From Candidatus Nanopelagicales bacterium (GTDB lineage Bacteria; Actinomycetota; Actinomycetes; S36-B12; UBA10799): 7,242 nucleotides of DNA. The DNA is taken from the NCBI GenBank assembly GCA_025455985.1, contig JALOLM010000099.1, positions 1-7,242 of the forward strand, written 5' to 3'. Positions within the stretch are counted from its first letter, which is position 1. Each line of letters opens with the position of its first letter. The notes below the pieces were generated by a model, which searched no databases, was not told the DNA's origin, and was given only the letters and a program-made list of their open reading frames with translations. Shown piece after piece: positions 1 through 5,686 of the stretch. The position numbers and the translations under genes were made by a program.

Positions 1-490
1 GCACAAGACCAATGTGCTGACCAACGCCGGCTCTTTGTGGCAGCGCACGTTCAACGAGGTGGCCGAGGAGTTCCCGGACATCGAGACCGACTACTGCCAT
101 GTGGACGCCGCCAGCATGTTCTTCCTCACCCAGCCGGAGCGTTTCGACGTCGTCGTGACCGACAACCTGTTCGGCGACATCATCACCGACATCGGGGCGG
201 CCATCGCTGGCGGGATCGGTCTGAGCGCCAGCGGAAACCTCGATGTGACGCGCCAGAATCCGAGTATGTTCGAGCCTGTACACGGTTCAGCACCGGACAT
301 CGCCGGACAGGGCAAGGCCGATCCGACGGCGACCGTCCTGAGCCTGGCGATGATGCTGGACCATCTCGGTGAACAGGAGGCAGCAGTGACGGTGGAGAAG
401 GCGGTGACCGAAGACTTGGCGACCCGTGGCGAGGCTGTACGCAGCACCTCGCAGATCGGCGACGCCCTGGCCGCGAGGGTGGCCGGATGA
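1..490 (+). CDS. leuB: 3-isopropylmalate dehydrogenase, C-terminal half (5' partial)
   Basis: LeuB oxidatively decarboxylates (2R,3S)-3-isopropylmalate to 2-oxoisocaproate with NAD in cytosolic leucine synthesis. In many organisms the same enzyme, or a paralogue, also serves the citramalate route to isoleucine. The visible 162 residues begin at base 2 with HKTNVL, whose Lys matches the catalytic lysine. Asp35, and Asp59 and Asp63 in the DNLFGDIITD block, match the metal-binding aspartates. The nucleotide-binding block HGSAPDIAGQG (about 94-104) has the Asp expected of an NAD-dependent enzyme. The usual family length is about 340-360 residues, so roughly half lies upstream of the window. The C-terminal TSQIGDALA stretch is normal and the stop is intact. 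The gene overlaps ilvE by 4 nt (ATGA), implying one transcript and coupled translation. Its promoter is outside the window. Confidence 0.96.
   Translation, partial: HKTNVLTNAGSLWQRTFNEVAEEFPDIETDYCHVDAASMFFLTQPERFDVVVTDNLFGDIITDIGAAIAGGIGLSASGNLDVTRQNPSMFEPVHGSAPDIAGQGKADPTATVLSLAMMLDHLGEQEAAVTVEKAVTEDLATRGEAVRSTSQIGDALAARVAG
475..486 (+). promoter_or_regulatory. Ribosome binding site of ilvE inside the leuB end
   Basis: GAGGG at 475-479 lies 7 nt before the ATG at 487. It sits within the last codons of leuB, so ilvE can be initiated independently or by re-initiation after leuB termination. This supports the ATG at 487 as the true start. Confidence 0.6.
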
Positions 491-1581
491 CCACGTTCCG
501 CATCGAGCCGTCACACAACGCGCGTCCTGCAGACGAACGCGAGGTCATCCTGGCCAACCCCGGATTCGGGCGGCATTTCACCGATCACATGGTTAGCGTG
601 CTGTTCGACCGCGACCAGGGTTGGCATGATCCCGCTGTGGTCCCCTATGGCCCCATCACCTTGGACCCGGCGACGAACTTCATCCACTACGGCCAGGCGA
701 TCTTCGAGGGGATGAAGGCCTACAAGCACGCCGACGGTCATATCAGGACGTTCCGGCCGATGAAGAACGCCGAACGTTTCAGGTCCTCGGCCCGCCGGTT
801 GGCCATGCCGGAGATTCCCGCGGAGTTGTTCATCGAGTCGCTTGTGCAGTTGGCGGCCATCGACGGCGACTGGGTCCCGGCGGACCCTGAGAAGTCGCTG
901 TACCTGCGGCCGTTCATGTTCTCCACCGAGGTCGGCCTCGGTGTGAAGCCGGCCGACGCCTACCAGTACCTGCTGATCGCCTCACCTGCCGGTGCGTACT
1001 TCCCGCGCGGGGTGGCTCCGGTGTCGGTGTGGCTGACCCCGGATTACGTGCGGGCTGCCGTCGGCGGCACCGGCGAGGCCAAGTGCGCAGGCAACTACGC
1101 GGCGTCCCTGATCGCGCAGGCCGAGGCCTCGCTGCACGGCTGCGACCAGGTCGTGTGGCTCGACGCCAAGGAGCACGAGTGGGTCGAGGAGATGGGCGGG
1201 ATGAACCTGTTCTTCGTCTTCGGGACCGGTGACTCCGCGCGTCTGGTGACTCCGCCGTTGTCCGGTTCGCTGTTGCCGGGGGTCACCCGGGACTCGATCC
1301 TGATCATGGCGCGCCAGGACCTGGGGATCCCCGTGGCTGAGGAGCCGATCAGCGTCGACCAGTGGAAACGGGGCGCGCAATCCGGCGAGATCTCCGAGGT
1401 GTTCGCGTGTGGAACCGCCGCGGTCATCACCCCTGTCGGCGAGGTCAAGAGCGCGCAGGGCGCCTGGACCGTGGCTGATGGTGGGGCCGGACCGATCACC
1501 ATGAGGCTGCGCAACGCCCTGCTCGGTGTGCAGAACGGGCAGGACCCCGACAAACACGCCTGGATGTTCGAACTGGCCTAA
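487..1581 (+). CDS. ilvE: Branched-chain amino acid aminotransferase
   Basis: This is a PLP-dependent fold-type IV aminotransferase that exchanges amino groups between glutamate and the 2-oxo acids of Val, Leu and Ile, the last step of all three pathways. It has 364 residues, the usual size of the larger branched-chain aminotransferase type found in actinobacteria and eukaryotes. Visible motifs are the FIHYGQAIFEGMKAY substrate-domain segment (65-79), LYLRPFMFSTEVGLGV (138-153), and GEAKCAGNYAASL with the Schiff-base lysine Lys199. WVEEMGGMN (232-240) carries the glutamate that contacts the PLP ring nitrogen. ACGTAAVITPVG (307-318) lies near the C-terminus. Nothing is truncated. The ATG overlaps the leuB stop (ATGA), so the pair is co-transcribed and probably translationally coupled. 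Lineages carrying both ilvE and other class IV enzymes can differ in substrate range, but the motifs fit a standard BCAT. Confidence 0.97.
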   Translation: MTTFRIEPSHNARPADEREVILANPGFGRHFTDHMVSVLFDRDQGWHDPAVVPYGPITLDPATNFIHYGQAIFEGMKAYKHADGHIRTFRPMKNAERFRSSARRLAMPEIPAELFIESLVQLAAIDGDWVPADPEKSLYLRPFMFSTEVGLGVKPADAYQYLLIASPAGAYFPRGVAPVSVWLTPDYVRAAVGGTGEAKCAGNYAASLIAQAEASLHGCDQVVWLDAKEHEWVEEMGGMNLFFVFGTGDSARLVTPPLSGSLLPGVTRDSILIMARQDLGIPVAEEPISVDQWKRGAQSGEISEVFACGTAAVITPVGEVKSAQGAWTVADGGAGPITMRLRNALLGVQNGQDPDKHAWMFELA

Positions 1582-1622
1582 CCCCGCCAAGGGGCGGCCG
1601 GGCTTCGTCGTGCTGCTTGTGC

Positions 1623-1634
1623 CACACTGAACGC
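1623..1634 (+). promoter_or_regulatory. Possible -10 element for a leaderless leader-peptide transcript
   Basis: CACACT (1623-1628) is followed by 6 nt and then GTG (1635). That is the spacing at which a -10 box would start transcription on the first base of the GTG, as is common for leaderless actinobacterial mRNAs. The hexamer departs from TANNNT at its first base, and I see no convincing -35. The arrangement resembles the better match before the FAH-family gene (3450-3462). This is a weak inference. The attenuator could instead be read from the leuB-ilvE promoter. Confidence 0.25.
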
Positions 1635-1673
1635 GTGCGTACCGCGCTGATTATCGACAGGCGCATCGGCTGA
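1635..1673 (+). CDS. Putative Ile-rich leader peptide upstream of cimA
   Basis: This is a 12-codon reading frame, GTG to TGA, encoding (M)RTALIIDRRIG. Leu5-Ile6-Ile7 use CTG ATT ATC, and a third Ile is codon 11, so a quarter of the codons are Ile. ATT is uncommon in the neighbouring genes. It lies just upstream of, and overlaps, a long hairpin (1661-1692) that is followed directly by an intrinsic terminator before cimA. This is the layout of ribosome-mediated attenuation, and Ile is the end product of the citramalate pathway. No Shine-Dalgarno sequence is visible, so translation might be leaderless. An in-frame TTG at 1617 would give a longer peptide. The role is inferred from position, codon content and RNA structure; there is no homology evidence. 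Confidence 0.55.
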   Translation: MRTALIIDRRIG

Positions 1674-1692
1674 CCACCCGTCACCGATGCGC
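1661..1692 (+). promoter_or_regulatory. Leader-region hairpin of the cimA attenuator
   Basis: GCGCATCGG (1661-1669) pairs perfectly with CCGATGCGC (1684-1692). After one bulged C, TGAC (1671-1674) pairs with GTCA (1680-1683), leaving a 5-nt loop. The structure covers the last leader codons and the stop codon at 1671-1673. It ends one base before the terminator stem, so it occupies the position of the 1:2 hairpin of a classical attenuator. A ribosome stalled on the Ile codons at 1650-1655 would cover or abut the 5' arm and free the 3' arm. A possible anti-terminator contact is CCAC (1674-1677) with GTGG (1701-1704) in the terminator's 5' arm. The hairpin is seen directly; the switching is inferred. 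Confidence 0.6.
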
Positions 1693-1693
1693 T

Positions 1694-1724
1694 AACCCTC
1701 GTGGCCTGTGGCCCGGGGGTTTTT
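1694..1724 (+). terminator. Intrinsic terminator (attenuator) before cimA
   Basis: AACCCTCG (1694-1701) pairs with CGGGGGTT (1714-1721), including one T-G wobble. After a single bulged T, GGCC (1703-1706) pairs with GGCC (1710-1713) around a TGT loop. This gives a 12-bp GC-rich stem, and the run of five T is at 1720-1724. It ends 17 nt before the cimA ATG and thus sits between its promoter or upstream operon and the gene. It could end leuB-ilvE transcripts. Together with the Ile-rich leader frame just upstream, it more likely acts as a conditional terminator controlling cimA. Confidence 0.8.
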
Positions 1725-1728
1725 CATT

Positions 1729-1740
1729 GGAAGGAATGTC
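1729..1740 (+). promoter_or_regulatory. Ribosome binding site of cimA
   Basis: GGAAGGA (1729-1735) lies 5 nt before the ATG at 1741. It decides the start. An in-frame GTG at 1708 would begin in the terminator loop and add 11 residues encoded by the terminator itself, with no ribosome binding site. Confidence 0.8.
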
Positions 1741-3318
1741 ATGGACGAGCAGTTCCAGTTGTTCGACACCACGCTGCGCGACGGTGCCCAGCGTGAGGGC
1801 ATCTCGTTCTCGGTCGAGGACAAGCTGGCCATCTGCCGGCTGCTCGACGACTTCGGCGTCGGTTTCATCGAAGGTGGATGGCCCGGTGCCATGCCCAAGG
1901 ACACGGAGTTCTTCGCACGCGCAGCATCGGAACTCAAACTGCGCAACGCCACCCTCGTAGCCTTCGGGGCGACGCGCAAGGCTGGTGTCGATGTCGCCGC
2001 GGACCCGCAGGTCGAAGCGCTGCTGGCCTCCCAGGCGCCCGTCGTCACGATCGTGGCCAAGTCCGACATCCGGCACGTCCGTGAGGCCCTGCGCACCACG
2101 CCCGAGGAGAACCTCGCGATGGTCGCTGACACCGTCGGGCATCTGCTCGCCGCTGGTCGGCGGGTGTTCGTCGACTGCGAGCACTTCTTCGACGGATACA
2201 AGCACGACGCCGACTACGCCGTGTCGGTCGTGCGTACCGCTTTGGAGGCGGGTGCTGAGGCCGCGGTGATGTGCGACACCAACGGCGGGATGTTGCCCAT
2301 GGGTATCCATCGCATCGTCACCGACGTCCGCTCCCGGGTGGACGGCCGCTTGGGGATCCACTGCCAGGACGACACGGGGTGCGCGGTGGCCAACACGCTG
2401 GCGGCGGTTGAGGCTGGAGTGACGCACGCCCAGTGCACGGCCAACGGGTACGGGGAGCGCACGGGAAATGCGGACCTGTTCGTCGTGACCGCAAACCTGG
2501 AACTCAAACTCGGAGTGCGGGCACTGCCGGCCGGGCACCTAGCCGAGTCCATGCGGATCTCACACGCCATCGCGGAGATCGCCAACATCGCCCCCGACAC
2601 CCATCAGCCGTACGTCGGGGTCAGCTCATTCGCGCACAAGGCAGGTCTTCACGCCAGCGCGCTGAAGGTGAACTACGACCTGTACAACCACGAGGACGCA
2701 TCGGTGGTGGGTAACGACATGCGGGTGCTGGTCACGGAGATGGCCGGTCGGGCGTCGGTGGAGCTGAAGGGCAAGGAACTCGGCTACGACCTGTCGCAGG
2801 ACCCTGCTCTGCTGGGTCGCGTGGTTGATCGGGTGAAGGAACTCGAGGCGCAGGGTTGGACATTCGAAGCCGCTGATGCATCGTTCGAGTTGATGATCCT
2901 CGACGAGCGCGAACACGGCCGGGCGCGGCCCTTCACGGTGGAATCCTGGCGGACCATCGTCGAGCAGCGCATCGACGGCGAGGTGGTCAGCGAGGCCACC
3001 GTCAAACTCGTGGCCGATGACCAGCGGATGGTGGCTGTGGGCGAGGGCAACGGCCCGGTCAATGCCTTGGACAACGCTCTGCGCTCGGCCCTGGCTGAGC
3101 TCTATCCCGAGCTGGCCCAATTGCAGCTGGTGGACTACAAGGTGCGGATCCTCGAGGGCGTCAAGGGCACGGGGGCGGTGACCCGCACGCTGGTGGGTTC
3201 GACCGACGGCGCCCGGCGTTGGGACACGGTCGGCGTGCACGAGAACGTGATCGCGGCGTCGTGGATGGCGCTTGAGGACGCGGTGGCCTACGGGCTGCTC
3301 GGCGTCGCGGAGCGCTAG
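1741..3318 (+). CDS. cimA: (R)-citramalate synthase-type enzyme (LeuA-like)
   Basis: The protein probably condenses pyruvate with acetyl-CoA to citramalate, opening the threonine-independent route to 2-oxobutyrate and isoleucine. It has 525 residues. The N-terminal TIM barrel starts with FDTTLRDGAQREG (8-20), containing catalytic Arg13 and metal ligand Asp14. The EGGWPGAMPKDTEFF segment (44-58) is typical of citramalate synthases, not of 2-isopropylmalate synthases. GIHCQDDTG (205-213), NGYGERTGNADL (235-246) and FAHKAGLHASALK (297-309) follow. The C-terminal third (about 390-525), with YKVRILEGVKGTGAVTRTL, is the LeuA-type allosteric dimer domain. The oddity is the usual H-x-H metal pair, which here reads His207-Cys-Gln209, followed by Asp-Asp instead of Asn-Asp. 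The gene is preceded by a leader frame and terminator, suggesting control by Ile. A 2-isopropylmalate or homocitrate synthase is less likely from the motifs. Confidence 0.9.
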   Translation: MDEQFQLFDTTLRDGAQREGISFSVEDKLAICRLLDDFGVGFIEGGWPGAMPKDTEFFARAASELKLRNATLVAFGATRKAGVDVAADPQVEALLASQAPVVTIVAKSDIRHVREALRTTPEENLAMVADTVGHLLAAGRRVFVDCEHFFDGYKHDADYAVSVVRTALEAGAEAAVMCDTNGGMLPMGIHRIVTDVRSRVDGRLGIHCQDDTGCAVANTLAAVEAGVTHAQCTANGYGERTGNADLFVVTANLELKLGVRALPAGHLAESMRISHAIAEIANIAPDTHQPYVGVSSFAHKAGLHASALKVNYDLYNHEDASVVGNDMRVLVTEMAGRASVELKGKELGYDLSQDPALLGRVVDRVKELEAQGWTFEAADASFELMILDEREHGRARPFTVESWRTIVEQRIDGEVVSEATVKLVADDQRMVAVGEGNGPVNALDNALRSALAELYPELAQLQLVDYKVRILEGVKGTGAVTRTLVGSTDGARRWDTVGVHENVIAASWMALEDAVAYGLLGVAER

Positions 3319-3350
3319 CCGGTCGGCGCCGCGTTGGGTGGGGTTCGTGC

Positions 3351-3390
3351 AGTTGGTTGATGTTCGTCGCACGACGAGCGTCAACCAACT
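3351..3390 (+). repeat. 40-nt near-perfect hairpin after cimA
   Basis: The 40 nt fold on themselves with an 18-bp stem. AGTTGGTTGA (3351-3360) pairs with TCAACCAACT (3381-3390). The inner part pairs through to 3368/3373 around a GCAC loop. The only non-Watson-Crick pairs are two T-G (3361/3380 and 3363/3378). They are stable as U-G in + strand RNA but would be A-C mismatches in - strand RNA, which points to function in the cimA-sense transcript. It starts 33 nt after the cimA stop and could end or stabilise that mRNA. No T run follows, so it is not a classical intrinsic terminator. It may also be a copy of a dispersed intergenic palindrome or a protein-binding site. Confidence 0.7.
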
Positions 3391-3408
3391 ACCTGAGCGT
3401 CAACCAAC
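3376..3408 (+). repeat. 14-nt direct repeat duplicating the hairpin 3' arm
   Basis: GAGCGTCAACCAAC occurs at 3376-3389 and again at 3395-3408, a 19-nt period. The first copy is the 3' arm of the hairpin. The second copy can pair with the same 5' arm (3352-3365, again with two T-G pairs), giving two mutually exclusive hairpins. GTTCGT is also repeated at 19-nt spacing on the 5' side (3343 and 3362). Confidence 0.65.
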
Positions 3409-3449
3409 AGGTGTTTGCCGGGCCGTGCGGCATCGACTCAACGCGCGGT

Positions 3450-3461
3450 TAGGCTCGGACG
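3450..3461 (+). promoter_or_regulatory. -10 box of a leaderless FAH-gltX transcript
   Basis: TAGGCT (3450-3455) matches the actinobacterial TANNNT -10 consensus. It stands 6 nt before the GTG at 3462, so transcription would begin at or next to the start codon. No Shine-Dalgarno sequence precedes this GTG, which agrees with a leaderless mRNA. I see no clear -35 hexamer at 17-19 nt. It separates FAH-gltX from cimA as an independent transcription unit. Confidence 0.5.
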
Positions 3462-4241
3462 GTGAGGATCGCGCGCTACCGCTACGAAGGTGATGTCCGA
3501 TACGGGATCGTCGACGGGGAGGTGGTTCGGGAGATCGAAGGCACGCCCTTCCCGACGGTCGAGAGCATCGAGGTCACCGGGATCGAGCACCATCTCGACG
3601 ATGTCGACCTGCTCGCGCCGGTCCTGCCGACCAAGATCATCGCCGTCGCCAAGAACTACTCCGATCATGCCGCGGAAATGGGTGGAACCGTTCCCGCCGA
3701 GCCCATGATCTTCCTCAAGCCGTCCACCTCCGTCGTGGGCCCGGAGGCCGTGATCGCGCTCCCGGAGCAGTCCACCCAGGTCGAGCACGAGGCAGAACTC
3801 GCGGTGATCATCGGGCGGTTGTGCAAAGACGTCCCCGAAGACCGTGTTGAGGATGTCGTGCTGGGTTACACGTGTGCCAATGACGTCACCGCCCGCGACT
3901 TGCAGGCCAAGGACGGACAGTGGGGCAGGGCGAAGGGCTTCGACACCTTCTGCCCGTTGGGTCCCTGGATCGCCACCGATGTGGACCCGGACGAGTTGGC
4001 CATCGAATGTGAGGTCAACGAGCAGATCCGGCAGGACGGCAACACTGCCAACATGGTCCGCTCGGTGGCAGAACTGGTCGCGTGGATCAGTCGGGTCATG
4101 ACCCTGGTGCCCGGTGATGTCATCCTCACGGGGACGCCGGCCGGGGTGGGGCCGCTGCGCAACGGGGACTCGGTCACGGTCACCATTGAGGGGATCGGCA
4201 CCCTCGACAACATCGTCAGCGACACGGGAGTCTTCTCATGA
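3462..4241 (+). CDS. Fumarylacetoacetate hydrolase-family protein
   Basis: This 259-residue member of the FAH superfamily is a divalent-metal-dependent cytosolic fold. Members hydrolyse or decarboxylate short oxo acids such as acylpyruvates, oxaloacetate and 2-hydroxyhepta-2,4-dienedioate. An N-terminal cap region (1-55) leads into the FAH core, with KIIAVAKNYSDHA (58-70) and MIFLKPSTSVVGP (82-94). EHEAELAVIIG supplies Glu110 and Glu112, and NDVTARDLQ supplies Asp141, the three expected metal ligands. AKGFDTFCPLGPW (157-169) and LTGTPAGVG (222-230) complete the active site. The GTG start follows a -10 box directly. Its stop overlaps the gltX start (ATGA), so the two are coupled. An FAH-family gene beside gltX recurs in actinobacteria, but the substrate cannot be read from the sequence. 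A general oxaloacetate decarboxylase or acylpyruvase role is possible. Confidence 0.9.
   Translation: MRIARYRYEGDVRYGIVDGEVVREIEGTPFPTVESIEVTGIEHHLDDVDLLAPVLPTKIIAVAKNYSDHAAEMGGTVPAEPMIFLKPSTSVVGPEAVIALPEQSTQVEHEAELAVIIGRLCKDVPEDRVEDVVLGYTCANDVTARDLQAKDGQWGRAKGFDTFCPLGPWIATDVDPDELAIECEVNEQIRQDGNTANMVRSVAELVAWISRVMTLVPGDVILTGTPAGVGPLRNGDSVTVTIEGIGTLDNIVSDTGVFS
4226..4237 (+). promoter_or_regulatory. Ribosome binding site of gltX
   Basis: GGGAG (4226-4230) lies 7 nt before the gltX ATG at 4238, inside the last codons of the FAH-family gene. It supports the ATGA-overlap start over later ATG or GTG codons. Confidence 0.6.
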
Positions 4242-5686
4242 GTGCAGTACGCGTCCGGTTCTGTCCGTCCCCGACGGGCACGCCGCATGTGGGGATGGTC
4301 CGCACAGCCCTGTTCAACTGGGCGCATGCTCGGCACACCGGCGGCACTTTCGTGTTCCGGATCGAGGACACCGACTCGGCCCGCGACTCCGAAAGCAGCT
4401 ACGAGGCTCTGCTCAACACCCTGCGCTGGCTGCACCTCGACTGGGATGAGGGTCCCGAGATCGGTGGCCCGCACGAGCCCTACCGGCAGTCGCAGCGCCT
4501 CGAGTCGTACGCGGTGGTCGCCCAGCGCCTGCTCGACGAGGGCAAGGCCTACCGCTGCTACTGCACTCCCGAGGAACTCGAGGCCCGCCGCGAGATCGCG
4601 CGCAGGGAGAAGCGGCAGCCCGGCTACGAAGGGACCTGCCGCAACCTGACAGCCGAGCAGGTTGCCGCATACGAGGCACAGGGCCGCAAGGCCGTGATCC
4701 GCGTGCGGATGCCCGACCACGATTGGCAGTGGGACGACCTGGTCCGCGGCCCGATCCACGTGCGCGACGAGCACGTGCCCGACTTCGTCATCGTGCGCGC
4801 CAATGGGGAGCCCCTCTACACGCTCGTGAACCCGGTCGACGACATCGCGATGGGCATCACCGATGTCCTGCGCGGGGAGGATCTGCTGTCCAGTACCCCT
4901 AGGCAGTTGGCGATGTACGAGCTGTTGGACGCGCCGGTGCCACGCTTCGGCCACCTGCCCTACGTCATGGGGGAGGGCAATAAGAAGCTGAGCAAACGCG
5001 ATCCGCAGGCCGACTTCAACGCATACATCGAGCAGGGTTACTTGCCCGAAGCGATGGCCAACTACCTCGCGCTCCTCGGCTGGTCCATCGGCGATGACCG
5101 GGAGTTCTTCTCACTACAGGAACTCGCGGACAACTTCGACATCTCGACGGTGAATCCGAGTCCGGCCAGGTTCGACCTCAAGAAGTGTCGCTCGATCAAC
5201 GGCGACTGGATCCGCGCACTGGATCTCGACGACCTCACCGCACGGATCGTGCCGTTCCTGCAGCGCGACGGGGTGCTCGGTGATCCCGTCAGCGAGCAGC
5301 ACCTTGAGTTGCTGCGGGCTGCGACCGCACTCGTGCAGGAGCGGCTCGAGACGCTAGACCAGGCCAGCGGGATGCTCGGGTTCCTCTTCGGGGACATCGA
5401 GATCGAGCCGGAAGCGGCTGAGAAGTTGCTCGACGAACAAGGGGTCGAGGTGGTGGCTGCCGCCGCCGCGGCCGTGGCTGATCTGCCCGCGTTCACCGCG
5501 GAGGAGATTCAGGGCGCGCTGCGCGCCCGGCTGGTCGACGACATGGGTCTCAAGCCCAAGGTCGCGTTCGGCCCGGTGCGCGTGGCGATCACTGGTCGTC
5601 GGGTTTCCCCGCCGCTGTTCGAGTCCATGGAACTGCTGGGGCGTGAGGAATCCTTGCGCCGGCTGACGCAGGCTCAATCCAGATAG
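4238..5686 (+). CDS. gltX: Glutamyl-tRNA synthetase
   Basis: GltX charges tRNA-Glu with glutamate using ATP in the cytosol. At 482 residues it is full length for a bacterial GluRS. The class I signature is PSPTGTPHVGM, with HVGM at 17-20 as the HIGH motif, and NKKLSKRD (248-255) as the KMSKS motif. FRIEDTDSARD (40-50) and YTLVNPVDDIAMGITDVLRGEDLL (194-217) line the active site. Cys107, Cys109, Tyr130 and Cys134 have the spacing of the four zinc ligands of E. coli GluRS. The alpha-helical anticodon-binding region fills about 300-482 and ends in the normal GPVRVAITGRRVSPPLFESMELLG block. It is coupled to the upstream FAH-family gene. If, as in most actinobacteria, there is no GlnRS, this enzyme would also misacylate tRNA-Gln for GatCAB. 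That is an inference from the lineage, not visible here. Confidence 0.98.
   Translation: MSAVRVRFCPSPTGTPHVGMVRTALFNWAHARHTGGTFVFRIEDTDSARDSESSYEALLNTLRWLHLDWDEGPEIGGPHEPYRQSQRLESYAVVAQRLLDEGKAYRCYCTPEELEARREIARREKRQPGYEGTCRNLTAEQVAAYEAQGRKAVIRVRMPDHDWQWDDLVRGPIHVRDEHVPDFVIVRANGEPLYTLVNPVDDIAMGITDVLRGEDLLSSTPRQLAMYELLDAPVPRFGHLPYVMGEGNKKLSKRDPQADFNAYIEQGYLPEAMANYLALLGWSIGDDREFFSLQELADNFDISTVNPSPARFDLKKCRSINGDWIRALDLDDLTARIVPFLQRDGVLGDPVSEQHLELLRAATALVQERLETLDQASGMLGFLFGDIEIEPEAAEKLLDEQGVEVVAAAAAAVADLPAFTAEEIQGALRARLVDDMGLKPKVAFGPVRVAITGRRVSPPLFESMELLGREESLRRLTQAQSR

Noticed and set aside
1581..1600. CCGCC-AAGG-GGCGG inverted repeat just after the ilvE stop, as an ilvE terminator
   Set aside because: The stem is only 5 bp, with no T run after it. 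It is too weak to call when a far better terminator lies at 1694-1724.
1635..1652. GTACCGCG in the cimA leader, resembling part of the T-box conserved sequence
   Set aside because: The preceding bases read GCGTGC instead of AGGGTGG, so the tRNA-acceptor-binding UGGN is missing. There is no room or evidence for a Stem I with a specifier loop. The 8-nt match is probably chance.
1708..1740. GTG at 1708 as an alternative cimA start adding 11 residues
   Set aside because: These codons are the terminator stem and T tail. A good ribosome binding site precedes the ATG at 1741, and family proteins begin near that point.
1681..2538. Long open frame on the - strand opposite cimA (285 codons), and a similar one at 2626-3384
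   Set aside because: Both are antisense shadows of a clear cimA reading frame, with low-complexity Arg/His/Gly-rich translations and no motif.
3866..4954. Long open frame on the - strand opposite the FAH-family gene and gltX (362 codons)
   Set aside because: It lies antisense to two well-recognised genes and spans both. Its composition is what a high-GC opposite strand produces, and it contains no recognisable domain.
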